Positions 1 to 7,621 of a stretch of 64,000 bases of DNA are shown in pieces. The position numbers and the translations under genes were made by a program. The stretch is from an uncultured bacterium (GTDB lineage: Bacteria > Patescibacteriota > Saccharimonadia > Saccharimonadales > Saccharimonadaceae). Positions within the stretch are counted from its first letter, which is position 1, and every line of letters begins with the position of its first letter. The stretch is from positions 87,796 to 151,795 of the forward strand of contig CACWJA010000003.1 of assembly GCA_902761145.1 (NCBI GenBank), given 5' to 3'. Below the pieces are notes generated by a model. It saw only the letters and a program-made list of their open reading frames with translations, did not search any database and was not told the origin of the DNA.

Positions 1-547
1 TGGTAGATACTAGGTCTGTGTTATCCGTATAGGCAGTGAGAGTATAGCCTGCTTCGGTAGCTTCTTTTACTGTAGCTTTTACTTCTGCTACGGCGAATAC
101 TGGCTCGTCTGCTACTTCTATAGTGATATCTCCTCCAGTAACGTCTAGTGTTAAACCATCTCCTTCTACTGCATTGGTATTATTCTTATTAGCACTAGCA
201 AGGAGAGTGGTAAGTGTACCAGCACTAGCTAGAAGTGCTATGGCAGATAGACCTGCTGCAATACGCTTCTTAGACTTAAGTACTGCCTTGGTACTATCTA
301 TGGTATGTACTAGTTTAGTTACTTTGCCGGATTTCTTTTGTTTTCTATACAGAATAGCTACTACAATAGCAGCTATAGTTAGTATTAATACTGCACCTAT
401 GGCAGTAGCTTCTGGGCCTCCTATACTGTGAGTAAATAAACCCGTGTCTGGGACTGATATATCTGTAGTGCCAGTAGCATGATCTACTGGAGTAGAACCA
501 CCTGGTTCTACTATATTAATTTTGATATTAGTATTTGTAGCAGCCAT
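1..547 (-). CDS. Surface protein, N-terminal part (gene runs off the left edge)
   Basis: Reading the minus strand from the ATG at 547 gives an open frame of 182 codons that leaves the window at base 1. The start is fixed by an in-frame TAA 12 nt upstream; an AGGAGG site lies at 561-566, a rather long 13 nt away. The product begins with about 33 polar Thr-rich residues, then a PDTG motif (sequence DISVPDTGLFTH), a hydrophobic segment (about residues 46-67) and a basic RKQKK stretch. A second hydrophobic segment follows at about 96-113, then a beta-rich region (LTLDVTGG, GYTLTAYTDN). That last region resembles the N-terminal domain of the FISUMP protein at 32773-35535, so the missing part may be a similar long surface protein. 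The PDTG-hydrophobic-basic order is that of a sortase signal but sits near the N terminus, which is odd. Confidence 0.75.
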   Translation of the reverse strand, partial: MAATNTNIKINIVEPGGSTPVDHATGTTDISVPDTGLFTHSIGGPEATAIGAVLILTIAAIVVAILYRKQKKSGKVTKLVHTIDSTKAVLKSKKRIAAGLSAIALLASAGTLTTLLASANKNNTNAVEGDGLTLDVTGGDITIEVADEPVFAVAEVKATVKEATEAGYTLTAYTDNTDLVST

Positions 548-598
548 AATGTATTACTCGCCTCCTATATATGGTTATTTATTGTTATTATGCTTACA

Positions 599-635
599 AT
601 TATATATATATATATATATATATAAGTCAAGTCAA
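599..635 (-). promoter_or_regulatory. Candidate phase-variable promoter with (TA)n spacer
   Basis: On the minus strand two overlapping TTGACT -35 candidates (625-630 and 630-635) are followed by an uninterrupted TA tract and then a TATAAT hexamer (599-604). The spacer is 20 nt from the nearer -35, longer than the 17 nt optimum, and each lost TA unit would shorten it by 2 nt. It drives the surface-protein gene starting at 547. Confidence 0.55.
601..624. repeat. (TA)12 dinucleotide tract
   Basis: Twelve perfect TA units lie within the 307-base gene-free stretch 548-854. They fall between the -35 and -10 elements of the divergent surface-protein gene. Between about 640 and 842 I see no gene or RNA. 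Confidence 0.95.
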
Positions 636-842
636 GATTTTGTATGCGCCCATAGCATATTGGCCTCTATCGCGTCACGCTTATGTTACATAAGCAACCA
701 CGCACCAATGCAGCATTATTATATCTATTATCACCACTACTATACTCTCTACGATCAACATTTCTGGCTTTCTCCATCTAGCATTCCTCTATCGCAGATA
801 TGCAAAATATATGGACTCTGTCCAGTCAAAATCGTAATATGT

Positions 843-848
843 TATAAT
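843..848 (+). promoter_or_regulatory. -10 element TATAAT, 6 nt before ATG
   Basis: TATAAT ends 6 nt before the ATG at 855, so transcription would start at or beside the start codon (leaderless). Confidence 0.7.
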
Positions 849-854
849 TTACCC

Positions 855-1616
855 ATGAAAATCATTTTTCCAGAACTAAATAATCCATTGGCCCAAAAAG
901 CTATCCAAGGGTTTCCCGATATAGACTTCCTTCCCGCACCAAACTTGCATACTGCCGTACATCTACTCGCTTCTGGCCAGGCAGATACTATGATTTCTGG
1001 CCTAGATTATTCCTCTCGCGACGTTCTTTTAGCTTACAAAGATCAGTTACCGCTAAAGTCCAAATACTTTTCCAGCTGCTTTATCTGCGAGCGGGGAAAT
1101 ACGCATTTTGCCCTCGCCGACGGCGGCGTCAATAAACTCCCCACCAAGGAACAGCTCTATACTATAGTCGAAGACACAGCTATTACTTATAGCAATTATT
1201 ACCACGAACAGCCCATCATCGCCATGCTTTCCTATTCCACTAATGGCAGCGGCGGCAAAAACCCAGATCTCGACAAAATCCACTATGTCATAGAGCAGAT
1301 TCGCTTATCTCATCCAGACTGGATTATCGATGGCGAAATGCAGCTAGATGCCGCCATTAATCCAGATATTAGCCACAAAAAATTCCCCGCCTCTCAAGTA
1401 GCCGGCCGCGCCAATATCTTAATTGTGCCAGATCTTAATACTGGCAACATCCTCTACAAAGCCTTGGAATATCTCGGCAGTTTTACCATAGCTGGACCCA
1501 TGATTCAAGGCTTCAGCATCCCCCTCGCCGATCTCTCACGTGGCAGCACGGTAGAAGATATTGTTTTAACGATCAAAATCCTCAGCAATCAAGTGCTAAA
1601 AGAAAGGAACAAATGA
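855..1616 (+). CDS. Phosphate acetyltransferase-like protein (PTA/PTB family)
   Basis: The 253-residue product has the C-terminal signatures of phosphate acetyl/butyryl transferases, which exchange acetyl groups between CoA and phosphate: NILIVPDLNTGN (about residue 195) and GPMIQGFSIPLADLSRGS (about 220). It is about 70 residues shorter than usual PTA catalytic domains (about 320), so the activity is uncertain. The frame is open further upstream, but I chose the ATG at 855 because a TATAAT lies 6 nt before it and the upstream translation is low-complexity. It overlaps glmM by 4 nt (ATGA), so the two are probably co-translated. A ketoacid or acyl-phosphate specificity different from acetate cannot be excluded. 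Acetate kinase is not in the window. Confidence 0.75.
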   Translation: MKIIFPELNNPLAQKAIQGFPDIDFLPAPNLHTAVHLLASGQADTMISGLDYSSRDVLLAYKDQLPLKSKYFSSCFICERGNTHFALADGGVNKLPTKEQLYTIVEDTAITYSNYYHEQPIIAMLSYSTNGSGGKNPDLDKIHYVIEQIRLSHPDWIIDGEMQLDAAINPDISHKKFPASQVAGRANILIVPDLNTGNILYKALEYLGSFTIAGPMIQGFSIPLADLSRGSTVEDIVLTIKILSNQVLKERNK

Positions 1617-2932
1617 AATATTTTGGAACCGACGGCATCCGTCAACCAGCCGACAAATTCACTCCCAAGTTTATCGCGTCAATAGTAAAAGGTTTATCGG
1701 ACTACGCTAGCGACACTGCCAAAGTCCTCATCGCTGGCGACACTCGCGAATCCACCGAATGGATCTTGGCAGATCTAGAGTCAGCCCTCGAGACCTTTGG
1801 CCTAGACTACGGCAACGCCGATGTGCTCCCTACCCCAGCCATCAATTATTGTTTTCCAGAAATGGGCTTCGACTACGCTATCGATGTTACCGCCTCACAC
1901 AATCCTTACACAGACAACGGCATCAAAATATTCGAACGTGGCCCTAACGGCACAGGCGTAAAGCTCAGCAAAAAAGGCCGCGAGGCCATAGAGCAATCTC
2001 TAGAATCTGGTCAAACTTATACTATGGTATCTCCCACCATCAGGGAAGACCTGCATACAGATACTATTACCCTCTACCAAAATCACCTCATAGATTATCT
2101 CGGCTCTGCCAATTTCGCAGATCTCAGTATTGGTATGGACTGCGCCAATGGTGCTACCAGCGTAATCAATAAATCTATTTTCGAACAGCTCGGTGCCAAC
2201 GTTACCCTTATCAATGTGAACGATACTTACAATACGAATATTAATAAAGATTGCGGCAGCACACATCTAGAGCAATTACAGCATCTCGTCACCACTAATT
2301 CCCTAGATTTCGGCGTAGCCTTTGACGGCGACGGCGATCGCGTGCTGATGGTGGATCATGTTGGCAATATCGTTGATGGCGATCAAATCATCGCCATATT
2401 GGCAGAATACTTGCACCTAGATTCTATTGCTGCGTCCGTCATGGCTAATCAAGGTCTGCTAAACTGGGCATCCTCCGCAGGCATCAAAATAGAAATCACG
2501 CCAGTAGGAGATTCCAATGTTGCCGAAGCTATGCAAAAAAACAATATCCCTATCGGCGGGGAACAGTCTGGCCACATCATCTTGCCAAAACAAGCCACAG
2601 GCGACGGTATGCTTACCGCCCTTATGGTCACCAAAGCCATCGCTGCCACTGGTAAATCTTTGCAAGATCTCGCCAGTATTATAGCTAAATCCCCCCAAGT
2701 AAACCTCACCATGTCTGCCACGCCAGCACAAAAAACTAGCCTAGCGACATCAGATGTCGTTAAATCCACTATATCACATTATAAGCAAAAAGTCAAGTCG
2801 GTAAATGGTCGCCTCCTCGTCCGTCCCTCCGGCACCGAGCCTCTCATCCGCATCACAATTTGGGGTGACGACGAAAAGGTTATCACCATCCTCGCAGAAG
2901 AATTAAAAACTAAATTGGAAGAAACACTATGA
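1613..2932 (+). CDS. glmM: Phosphoglucosamine mutase / phosphohexomutase
   Basis: The 439-residue alpha-D-phosphohexomutase should interconvert GlcN-6-P and GlcN-1-P on the way to UDP-GlcNAc for peptidoglycan and glycans. Visible motifs are the FGTDGIR start (residues 4-10), the phosphoserine loop TASHNP with Ser95, the metal loop DGDGD (238-242), the sugar-binding GGEQSGH (315-321) and the phosphate-binding RPSGTEP (404-410). GlmM is favoured over phosphomannomutase because of the N-terminal FGTDGIR and because glmS lies in the same window. It sits in an operon with ATGA overlaps on both sides, between the PTA-like gene and a GNAT acetyltransferase. Substrate choice by motif alone is not certain. 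Confidence 0.85.
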   Translation: MKYFGTDGIRQPADKFTPKFIASIVKGLSDYASDTAKVLIAGDTRESTEWILADLESALETFGLDYGNADVLPTPAINYCFPEMGFDYAIDVTASHNPYTDNGIKIFERGPNGTGVKLSKKGREAIEQSLESGQTYTMVSPTIREDLHTDTITLYQNHLIDYLGSANFADLSIGMDCANGATSVINKSIFEQLGANVTLINVNDTYNTNINKDCGSTHLEQLQHLVTTNSLDFGVAFDGDGDRVLMVDHVGNIVDGDQIIAILAEYLHLDSIAASVMANQGLLNWASSAGIKIEITPVGDSNVAEAMQKNNIPIGGEQSGHIILPKQATGDGMLTALMVTKAIAATGKSLQDLASIIAKSPQVNLTMSATPAQKTSLATSDVVKSTISHYKQKVKSVNGRLLVRPSGTEPLIRITIWGDDEKVITILAEELKTKLEETL

Positions 2933-3366
2933 AAATCACTACATTGCAAAATTACACCCTAGAATCAGCCTCTCGCATTCGCGAGCTCATGACTCAACTA
3001 TCTCGCAGTGGCAAAGACCGCGGCGAAATAACTAAAGAGTGGCTAGAAGAAATCATCGCCTCTCCATATCACGACATCCTCATCGCCACGAATGACGGCG
3101 GCACAATCATCGGCATGGCCTCTCTATCTATTATCATCAACCTACGCGACAAAAAAGCCTACCTAGAAGATTTCGTCACCGACACCACACTCCGCGGCCA
3201 AGGCATCGGTTCTGCACTTTGGGATGCCATGCTAGACTGGAGCAGAAGAAAAGGCTGCACAGAGCTAGATTTCACCTCTGGCTACGACCGCGAAGCCGCA
3301 CACCGCTTCTATCTCGGCCACGATGCAAAAATTTACGATACCGCCTTCTTCCGCAAAACATTATAA
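2929..3366 (+). CDS. GNAT-family N-acetyltransferase
   Basis: The 145-residue protein has the acetyl-CoA-binding motif A of the GNAT fold: FVTDTTLRGQGIGSALWDAM (about residues 80-99; R/QxxGxG/A type), followed by the strand-helix C-terminal part ending in HRFYLGHDAKIYDTAFFRK. It overlaps glmM by 4 nt. The position suggests, but does not prove, a role in acetylating an amino sugar phosphate: no glmU is visible in the window. It could equally acetylate a small molecule or protein. It is the last gene of the operon; inverted repeats follow. Confidence 0.75.
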   Translation: MKITTLQNYTLESASRIRELMTQLSRSGKDRGEITKEWLEEIIASPYHDILIATNDGGTIIGMASLSIIINLRDKKAYLEDFVTDTTLRGQGIGSALWDAMLDWSRRKGCTELDFTSGYDREAAHRFYLGHDAKIYDTAFFRKTL

Positions 3367-3411
3367 GTAAAATCTATTATTGTATTATTCGCTAGTATTG
3401 AGGAACATAAA

Positions 3412-3501
3412 GAAAAAATCTCAGATTTTTTCGCCGAAGGGGCGGAGTGATGTGATATGATCTTCGATCATCACATCACGCAGCTTCCGAAATACGGCGA
3501 A
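3412..3501. terminator. Inverted-repeat cluster between convergent genes
   Basis: A hairpin GAAAAAATCT/AGATTTTTTC (3412-3432) is followed by a longer imperfect palindrome GTGATGTGAT..ATCACATCAC (3447-3479) and an outer TTCGCCG/CGGCGAA pair (3430-3436 with 3495-3501). It lies exactly between two converging genes, so it probably terminates both transcripts. It is larger than a simple terminator. Confidence 0.6.
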
Positions 3502-4950
3502 TTATGCAATATTACTGTTACCCAATGATGAATTACGCGAAATCACCACGAATAGCCCCGTCAGCAAATATATATGCAGTGCATTCGGCAATCCCGAAAA
3601 GAATAATAACGACACCATATAAGCAATAATCAAAGAGGAAAGGAGTAATTTATCTCGAGTTTTGCAGACCACTCTAAATACTAATACCAAAGATACTATT
3701 AGCAAAACAGTCCCCACAATACCACCTTCCAAGAGCAAACTCACATATTGATTATTGACAATCTCTCTAGACGTGTTCATCGCGCCGCTCTCATACATCG
3801 ATATAAGCCCACTACCAATCCCTACACCAAATAGCATAGTCGCAGGATCCTTACTCCAAGTCTTCAAAGCACTCTGCCAAAGATTAACCCTACTACTCGT
3901 AGATACCTCTACATACCCATCGAATATCGCATCCTCACTGTTCTCTTTCGGCACCGCTTCAGCAACATCCTCATCCATATTATGAAGACCATCACCAGCA
4001 CTCTCTCTGGTATTCTCTAGATTTTCCTTCTTTACCTGGCTCCCCCCAAAATCCACAATGCCTAGTGTCAACTGATTTACCACCTTGCTCACTCCCGATA
4101 TATAGGTGTCATCAGTTTTAGAAACTTCTGAGAAAATTCCTTGCAAATTCAGCGTAAACAAAAATGCCAGAAATACTATCGCCCAAATCCACATCACTCT
4201 CCAAGTCTTTTTTATACCCCACGCCATCGTAAAGACAGCCATAGCCACCACAAAAGCATAAATTGCTCCACGTGACAAAGTCAAAAACAAAGTTGCCACG
4301 AAAATAGAGAACAGTACCAACAAACTTTTTCTGCTAAAACAACTTTTTTTCTTGACCAAAAGATATAACGACACAAAAATTGGCGCTAGCAGCAAATTAC
4401 CCATAAACTGAGGCTCCGCAGCAAACCCATTAGGGTGAGGAAACCCGAAAATTTTATACACACACCCATTGCAAAGCAGCGTATTTGCTTGCGCCAACCC
4501 AGCTACATCCATAATACACTGAACCAAGCACCATCCACACGCAAAAAGCCCCACACCAAAAAATACTCTCAAAAAATTCCGCAAAAATTTCTTGTCACTA
4601 ATCTCGTCTCTTAAAACATAAAAGGCAAAAACCGCAAAATACAAAAGCCACAAAATCCCCATTATTAGAATACTTCTTAGTTTGTCATGGGACCAGAGAA
4701 TTGAAACCGTCAAAAAACCAGGGAACAAAAGCCACACCCATTTACCCAGCACCTCTTTTAACAATTTCTTTTTGATAATCAATACAAAAGCCGAACAATC
4801 AAACAACACCAACCATATCAACGACATAGAAATATCAAAGTTCATAGTACTGTTGGCGCCAAAATTTATCCAAGGCCAAAAAGAGAAAAACAGCACCACA
4901 GGCATGGCATAGATAAAAGCCCTATACATCTTTTTTAAATTAATCTTCAT
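3502..4950 (-). CDS. O-antigen ligase/polymerase-like membrane protein (Wzy_C)
   Basis: The 482-residue protein has about ten hydrophobic segments and the hallmarks of the O-antigen ligase/Wzy family: TLSRGA (about residue 227) and, after a large extracytoplasmic loop, NNQYVSLLLEGGIVG (about 415). The big polar loop (about 270-370) between late membrane segments is typical. It should polymerise or attach lipid-linked glycan on the outer face of the membrane. It is the last gene of a three-gene operon with the GT4 (1-nt gap) and the initiating glycosylphosphotransferase, which fits a surface polysaccharide pathway. Ligase and polymerase cannot be told apart from sequence. Confidence 0.8.
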   Translation of the reverse strand: MKINLKKMYRAFIYAMPVVLFFSFWPWINFGANSTMNFDISMSLIWLVLFDCSAFVLIIKKKLLKEVLGKWVWLLFPGFLTVSILWSHDKLRSILIMGILWLLYFAVFAFYVLRDEISDKKFLRNFLRVFFGVGLFACGWCLVQCIMDVAGLAQANTLLCNGCVYKIFGFPHPNGFAAEPQFMGNLLLAPIFVSLYLLVKKKSCFSRKSLLVLFSIFVATLFLTLSRGAIYAFVVAMAVFTMAWGIKKTWRVMWIWAIVFLAFLFTLNLQGIFSEVSKTDDTYISGVSKVVNQLTLGIVDFGGSQVKKENLENTRESAGDGLHNMDEDVAEAVPKENSEDAIFDGYVEVSTSSRVNLWQSALKTWSKDPATMLFGVGIGSGLISMYESGAMNTSREIVNNQYVSLLLEGGIVGTVLLIVSLVLVFRVVCKTRDKLLLSSLIIAYMVSLLFFSGLPNALHIYLLTGLFVVISRNSSLGNSNIA

Positions 4951-4951
4951 C

Positions 4952-6106
4952 TTATTCGCCCCTCTTCTTCACGCATTCTTTTACATATTTCTTTATTTCC
5001 TTGTCGAATCTCTCCACCCCAAACTTATCCACCGAATTCGCTACCTTTACGCGATCAAAATCCATTTTCTCAAATTTCAACATCGCATCAGCCATAGCTT
5101 CCACCGTCTGCGGTTCAAAAAGCACCCCATTTTTACCGTCCTTCACATAATCGCGCGCACCACCCACTCCATACGCTATCACTGGGCATCCCGCCGCCAA
5201 TGCTTCTACTGGCGCTATCCCAAAAGGCTCCAGACTAGGGAACAAATACCCTTTAGCGTCTGCCAAATACTCCACCAATTCCTTTTTGTCCATTAACGGT
5301 AAAAATTCTATCAAGCTCGACCCATCAGCCATCTTTACAAGTTTTTTATGCTCTGGTCCCTCGCCTATTACCTTCAGTCTCCTTTGCGTCAGAAAACACG
5401 CCCTCACTGCTAAGTCAATCTTTTTCCAATTTACCTGCCTACTAGTCACTATATAATATGGGTTTTCCACAAGTTTTCCACAAGTTTCACTCTTAAAATC
5501 TGCTATCTCTACTGGTGGATGTATTATCTTTGCTTCCCTCCCATAATACTTTTTTATTGCGTCCTTAGCATATTCCGATATTGTTACAAAATAGTCAGGA
5601 TTTTGTGCCGCTTTCAAATCAGCTTTTCTTAACGGTACTACTAATAATCTAAAAAAGAATCTTACAAAAGGGTTCAATATATTAAACCCAGGATTCTTCA
5701 TATAATCATCGTACATCTGCCAATAGTATTGCGTAGGAACATGGCAATACGAGATATGTATTCCATTTGGGTTCTTCGCTTTTTTCTTCCCCTCCTTATT
5801 TAGCCTACGTCCAGATTTTACACTTTTTGCCTCCGCCCCAGTCACCGATATAATCAAATCATATTCAGACAAATCCAGTCGCGAAAAATACCTTTGCCTA
5901 AGCGGTCCAAGCACACGCCTCATCTTGCTAGGAAATTTCTGTAACCATCCAGTCCTAATGTCTGCATCCCCAAACCAGTCAATCCCCTTTGGATCATATT
6001 TAGATGTATATATAGGAGCATCTGGGTACATCCGATGTAGCCTCAATAGCACTTTCTCGGCTCCACCAACATTAGTTAGCCAATCGCATACCAACGCAAC
6101 TTTCAC
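4952..6106 (-). CDS. GT4-family glycosyltransferase
   Basis: The 384-residue GT-B enzyme begins with KVALVCDWLTNVGGAEKVL, a common GT4 N terminus with the GGAE loop, and has the C-terminal nucleotide-sugar motif EPFGIAPVEALAAGCPV (E-x7-E, about residues 285-301). The basic patch RLNKEGKKKAKNP (about 108-120) may contact the membrane. The start is GTG at 6106, overlapping the upstream TAG by one base (TAGTG), with AAGGAG 8 nt before it. It probably adds the second sugar to the lipid-linked intermediate made by the upstream glycosylphosphotransferase. Sugar specificity cannot be read. Confidence 0.85.
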   Translation of the reverse strand: MKVALVCDWLTNVGGAEKVLLRLHRMYPDAPIYTSKYDPKGIDWFGDADIRTGWLQKFPSKMRRVLGPLRQRYFSRLDLSEYDLIISVTGAEAKSVKSGRRLNKEGKKKAKNPNGIHISYCHVPTQYYWQMYDDYMKNPGFNILNPFVRFFFRLLVVPLRKADLKAAQNPDYFVTISEYAKDAIKKYYGREAKIIHPPVEIADFKSETCGKLVENPYYIVTSRQVNWKKIDLAVRACFLTQRRLKVIGEGPEHKKLVKMADGSSLIEFLPLMDKKELVEYLADAKGYLFPSLEPFGIAPVEALAAGCPVIAYGVGGARDYVKDGKNGVLFEPQTVEAMADAMLKFEKMDFDRVKVANSVDKFGVERFDKEIKKYVKECVKKRGE

Positions 6107-7530
6107 TACTTAGCTCCTTCCCCTCTAAATACGGCTGCTATGGTTTTGAAAAATATCGAAAGATCCAACATTAATGACCAATTTTTTACATAATATATAT
6201 CGAGCGCCCTTCTTTCTTCAAAAGAAATATTTCTTCGTCCACTCACCTGTGCAAATCCAGTCAGCCCAGATTTCACCGTAAGCAGCAGTGACCTATCACC
6301 ATAATCTCTCAGCTCTCCAGGCAATAATGCCCTTGGCCCTATTAACGATATGTCACCTTTTAAGATATTAAACAACTGCGGCAACTCATCCAAGGATGCC
6401 CTACGTATAAAATGCCCTAGCCTAGTAATACGCGGATCGTTCTTCATGTAGTCACCATCGCGCCTATATTTTTTTATTAGTTCTGGTTTTCCCATTTTAA
6501 TAAACGCCTCTTCCGCAGTCATTCCGCTATATTCTGATTTCATCGATCTAAATTTGTAGCATCTAAACTTCCTATTATACTGCGTCAGTCTATCATCTAC
6601 ATATATTGGTGAATGTTTGATGTCCGATAATTTTGAAATTATCCAAATAATCATCATTGGTATTATTGTCAAAACAATCGCCACCAAGCTAAACACTATA
6701 TCAAATGCTCTCTTTACCACGGCATACCCACCGGAAAGAGGCGTCACTTTAACCAGCACTGCTGGAGTATTCCCCACCAACTCCAAATCCCCAAAATGCG
6801 ACGACAATGCAGTTTCACTAGGCACAAAGTAGTATAATAAGTGTCTCGAGACTGCCTGTCTATACACATACTTAGTAGATTTCTCATCCGTCTGAAAAAT
6901 CACATCAGCTCTAGCTTTTCGTAAAGCGTCTTTAAGCGATGAATACTGATGTGTTTTTAAATCTCTCGGGATAAATCTACGATTCGCCACCACTCCCGCC
7001 AATCTATATCCAGACTCTGGCGTCGCAGCAATATAATCTGCCAGATACTCTGTATTTTTATGGTTCCCAATTATTATCGCCCTTTTTGCCCCATATTCAT
7101 TCCTAAACATTTGCCTCACTATAAATCTCACGAGTATTCGCTCACACAGCAAAAAAACAAAACACAACGCTACTGCTGTTACCGCCATTACTCTTACTGG
7201 AAACAAATTCTCCCCTACAAAAAAATCGTATACAATCAACGCCGACACAGTAAGCATTGCCGCCAGTACCAGTCTAGCCCTTTCTGGCAGCCTAGCCTTT
7301 CCTAAAAAAATCGATTTTTTATACAACCCAAGCGCTGCCAAAATAACTAGCATTATCGGTACTAGTAGTACAATAGTCACGGTGAAATCAAGCAACTGCG
7401 CCTCAAATACATACGGCCGTGGGTCCACGTGTACTCGTATAAAATAAGCCATTGCAAACGATAGTATTAATGCAAGCGCATCACCTATCACCAAACATAA
7501 CCTTAAAATAAAATCGGATTTCTTCCGCAT
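6106..7530 (-). CDS. Polyprenyl glycosylphosphotransferase (WbaP/RfbP-type)
   Basis: The 474-residue enzyme should transfer a sugar-1-phosphate to undecaprenyl phosphate and so start surface glycan assembly. It has four N-terminal membrane segments (about 10-130), a Rossmann-like middle part (KRAIIIGNHKNTEYL) and a C-terminal bacterial sugar transferase domain: membrane segment VFSLVAIVLTIIPMMIIW, KFRSMKSEYSG, RLGHFIRRASLDELPQL and SGLTGFAQVSGRRNISFEER. I start it at the ATG at 7530, not 7536, because TATAAT (7537-7542) touches the first ATG but lies 6 nt before the second, matching the leaderless pattern. It is the first gene of the operon with the GT4 and ligase. Confidence 0.88.
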   Translation of the reverse strand: MRKKSDFILRLCLVIGDALALILSFAMAYFIRVHVDPRPYVFEAQLLDFTVTIVLLVPIMLVILAALGLYKKSIFLGKARLPERARLVLAAMLTVSALIVYDFFVGENLFPVRVMAVTAVALCFVFLLCERILVRFIVRQMFRNEYGAKRAIIIGNHKNTEYLADYIAATPESGYRLAGVVANRRFIPRDLKTHQYSSLKDALRKARADVIFQTDEKSTKYVYRQAVSRHLLYYFVPSETALSSHFGDLELVGNTPAVLVKVTPLSGGYAVVKRAFDIVFSLVAIVLTIIPMMIIWIISKLSDIKHSPIYVDDRLTQYNRKFRCYKFRSMKSEYSGMTAEEAFIKMGKPELIKKYRRDGDYMKNDPRITRLGHFIRRASLDELPQLFNILKGDISLIGPRALLPGELRDYGDRSLLLTVKSGLTGFAQVSGRRNISFEERRALDIYYVKNWSLMLDLSIFFKTIAAVFRGEGAK

Positions 7531-7536
7531 ATACAT

Positions 7537-7542
7537 ATTATA
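7537..7542 (-). promoter_or_regulatory. -10 element TATAAT deciding the start at 7530
   Basis: The hexamer directly abuts an ATG (7536) but is 6 nt from the next in-frame ATG (7530). The latter gives a leaderless start. Confidence 0.65.
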
Positions 7543-7621
7543 ACATAATAGAAATAACCAGACTATCCAGGGTCTCTTTAAGCAGTCAATTTCTCAACCA
7601 AAAAACAGCAAAACTAACCCA

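Noticed and set aside
522..854. Long open frame upstream of the PTA-like gene (111 extra codons)
   Set aside because: The translation is low-complexity, crosses the TA tract and the promoter, and TATAAT at 843-848 places the start at 855.
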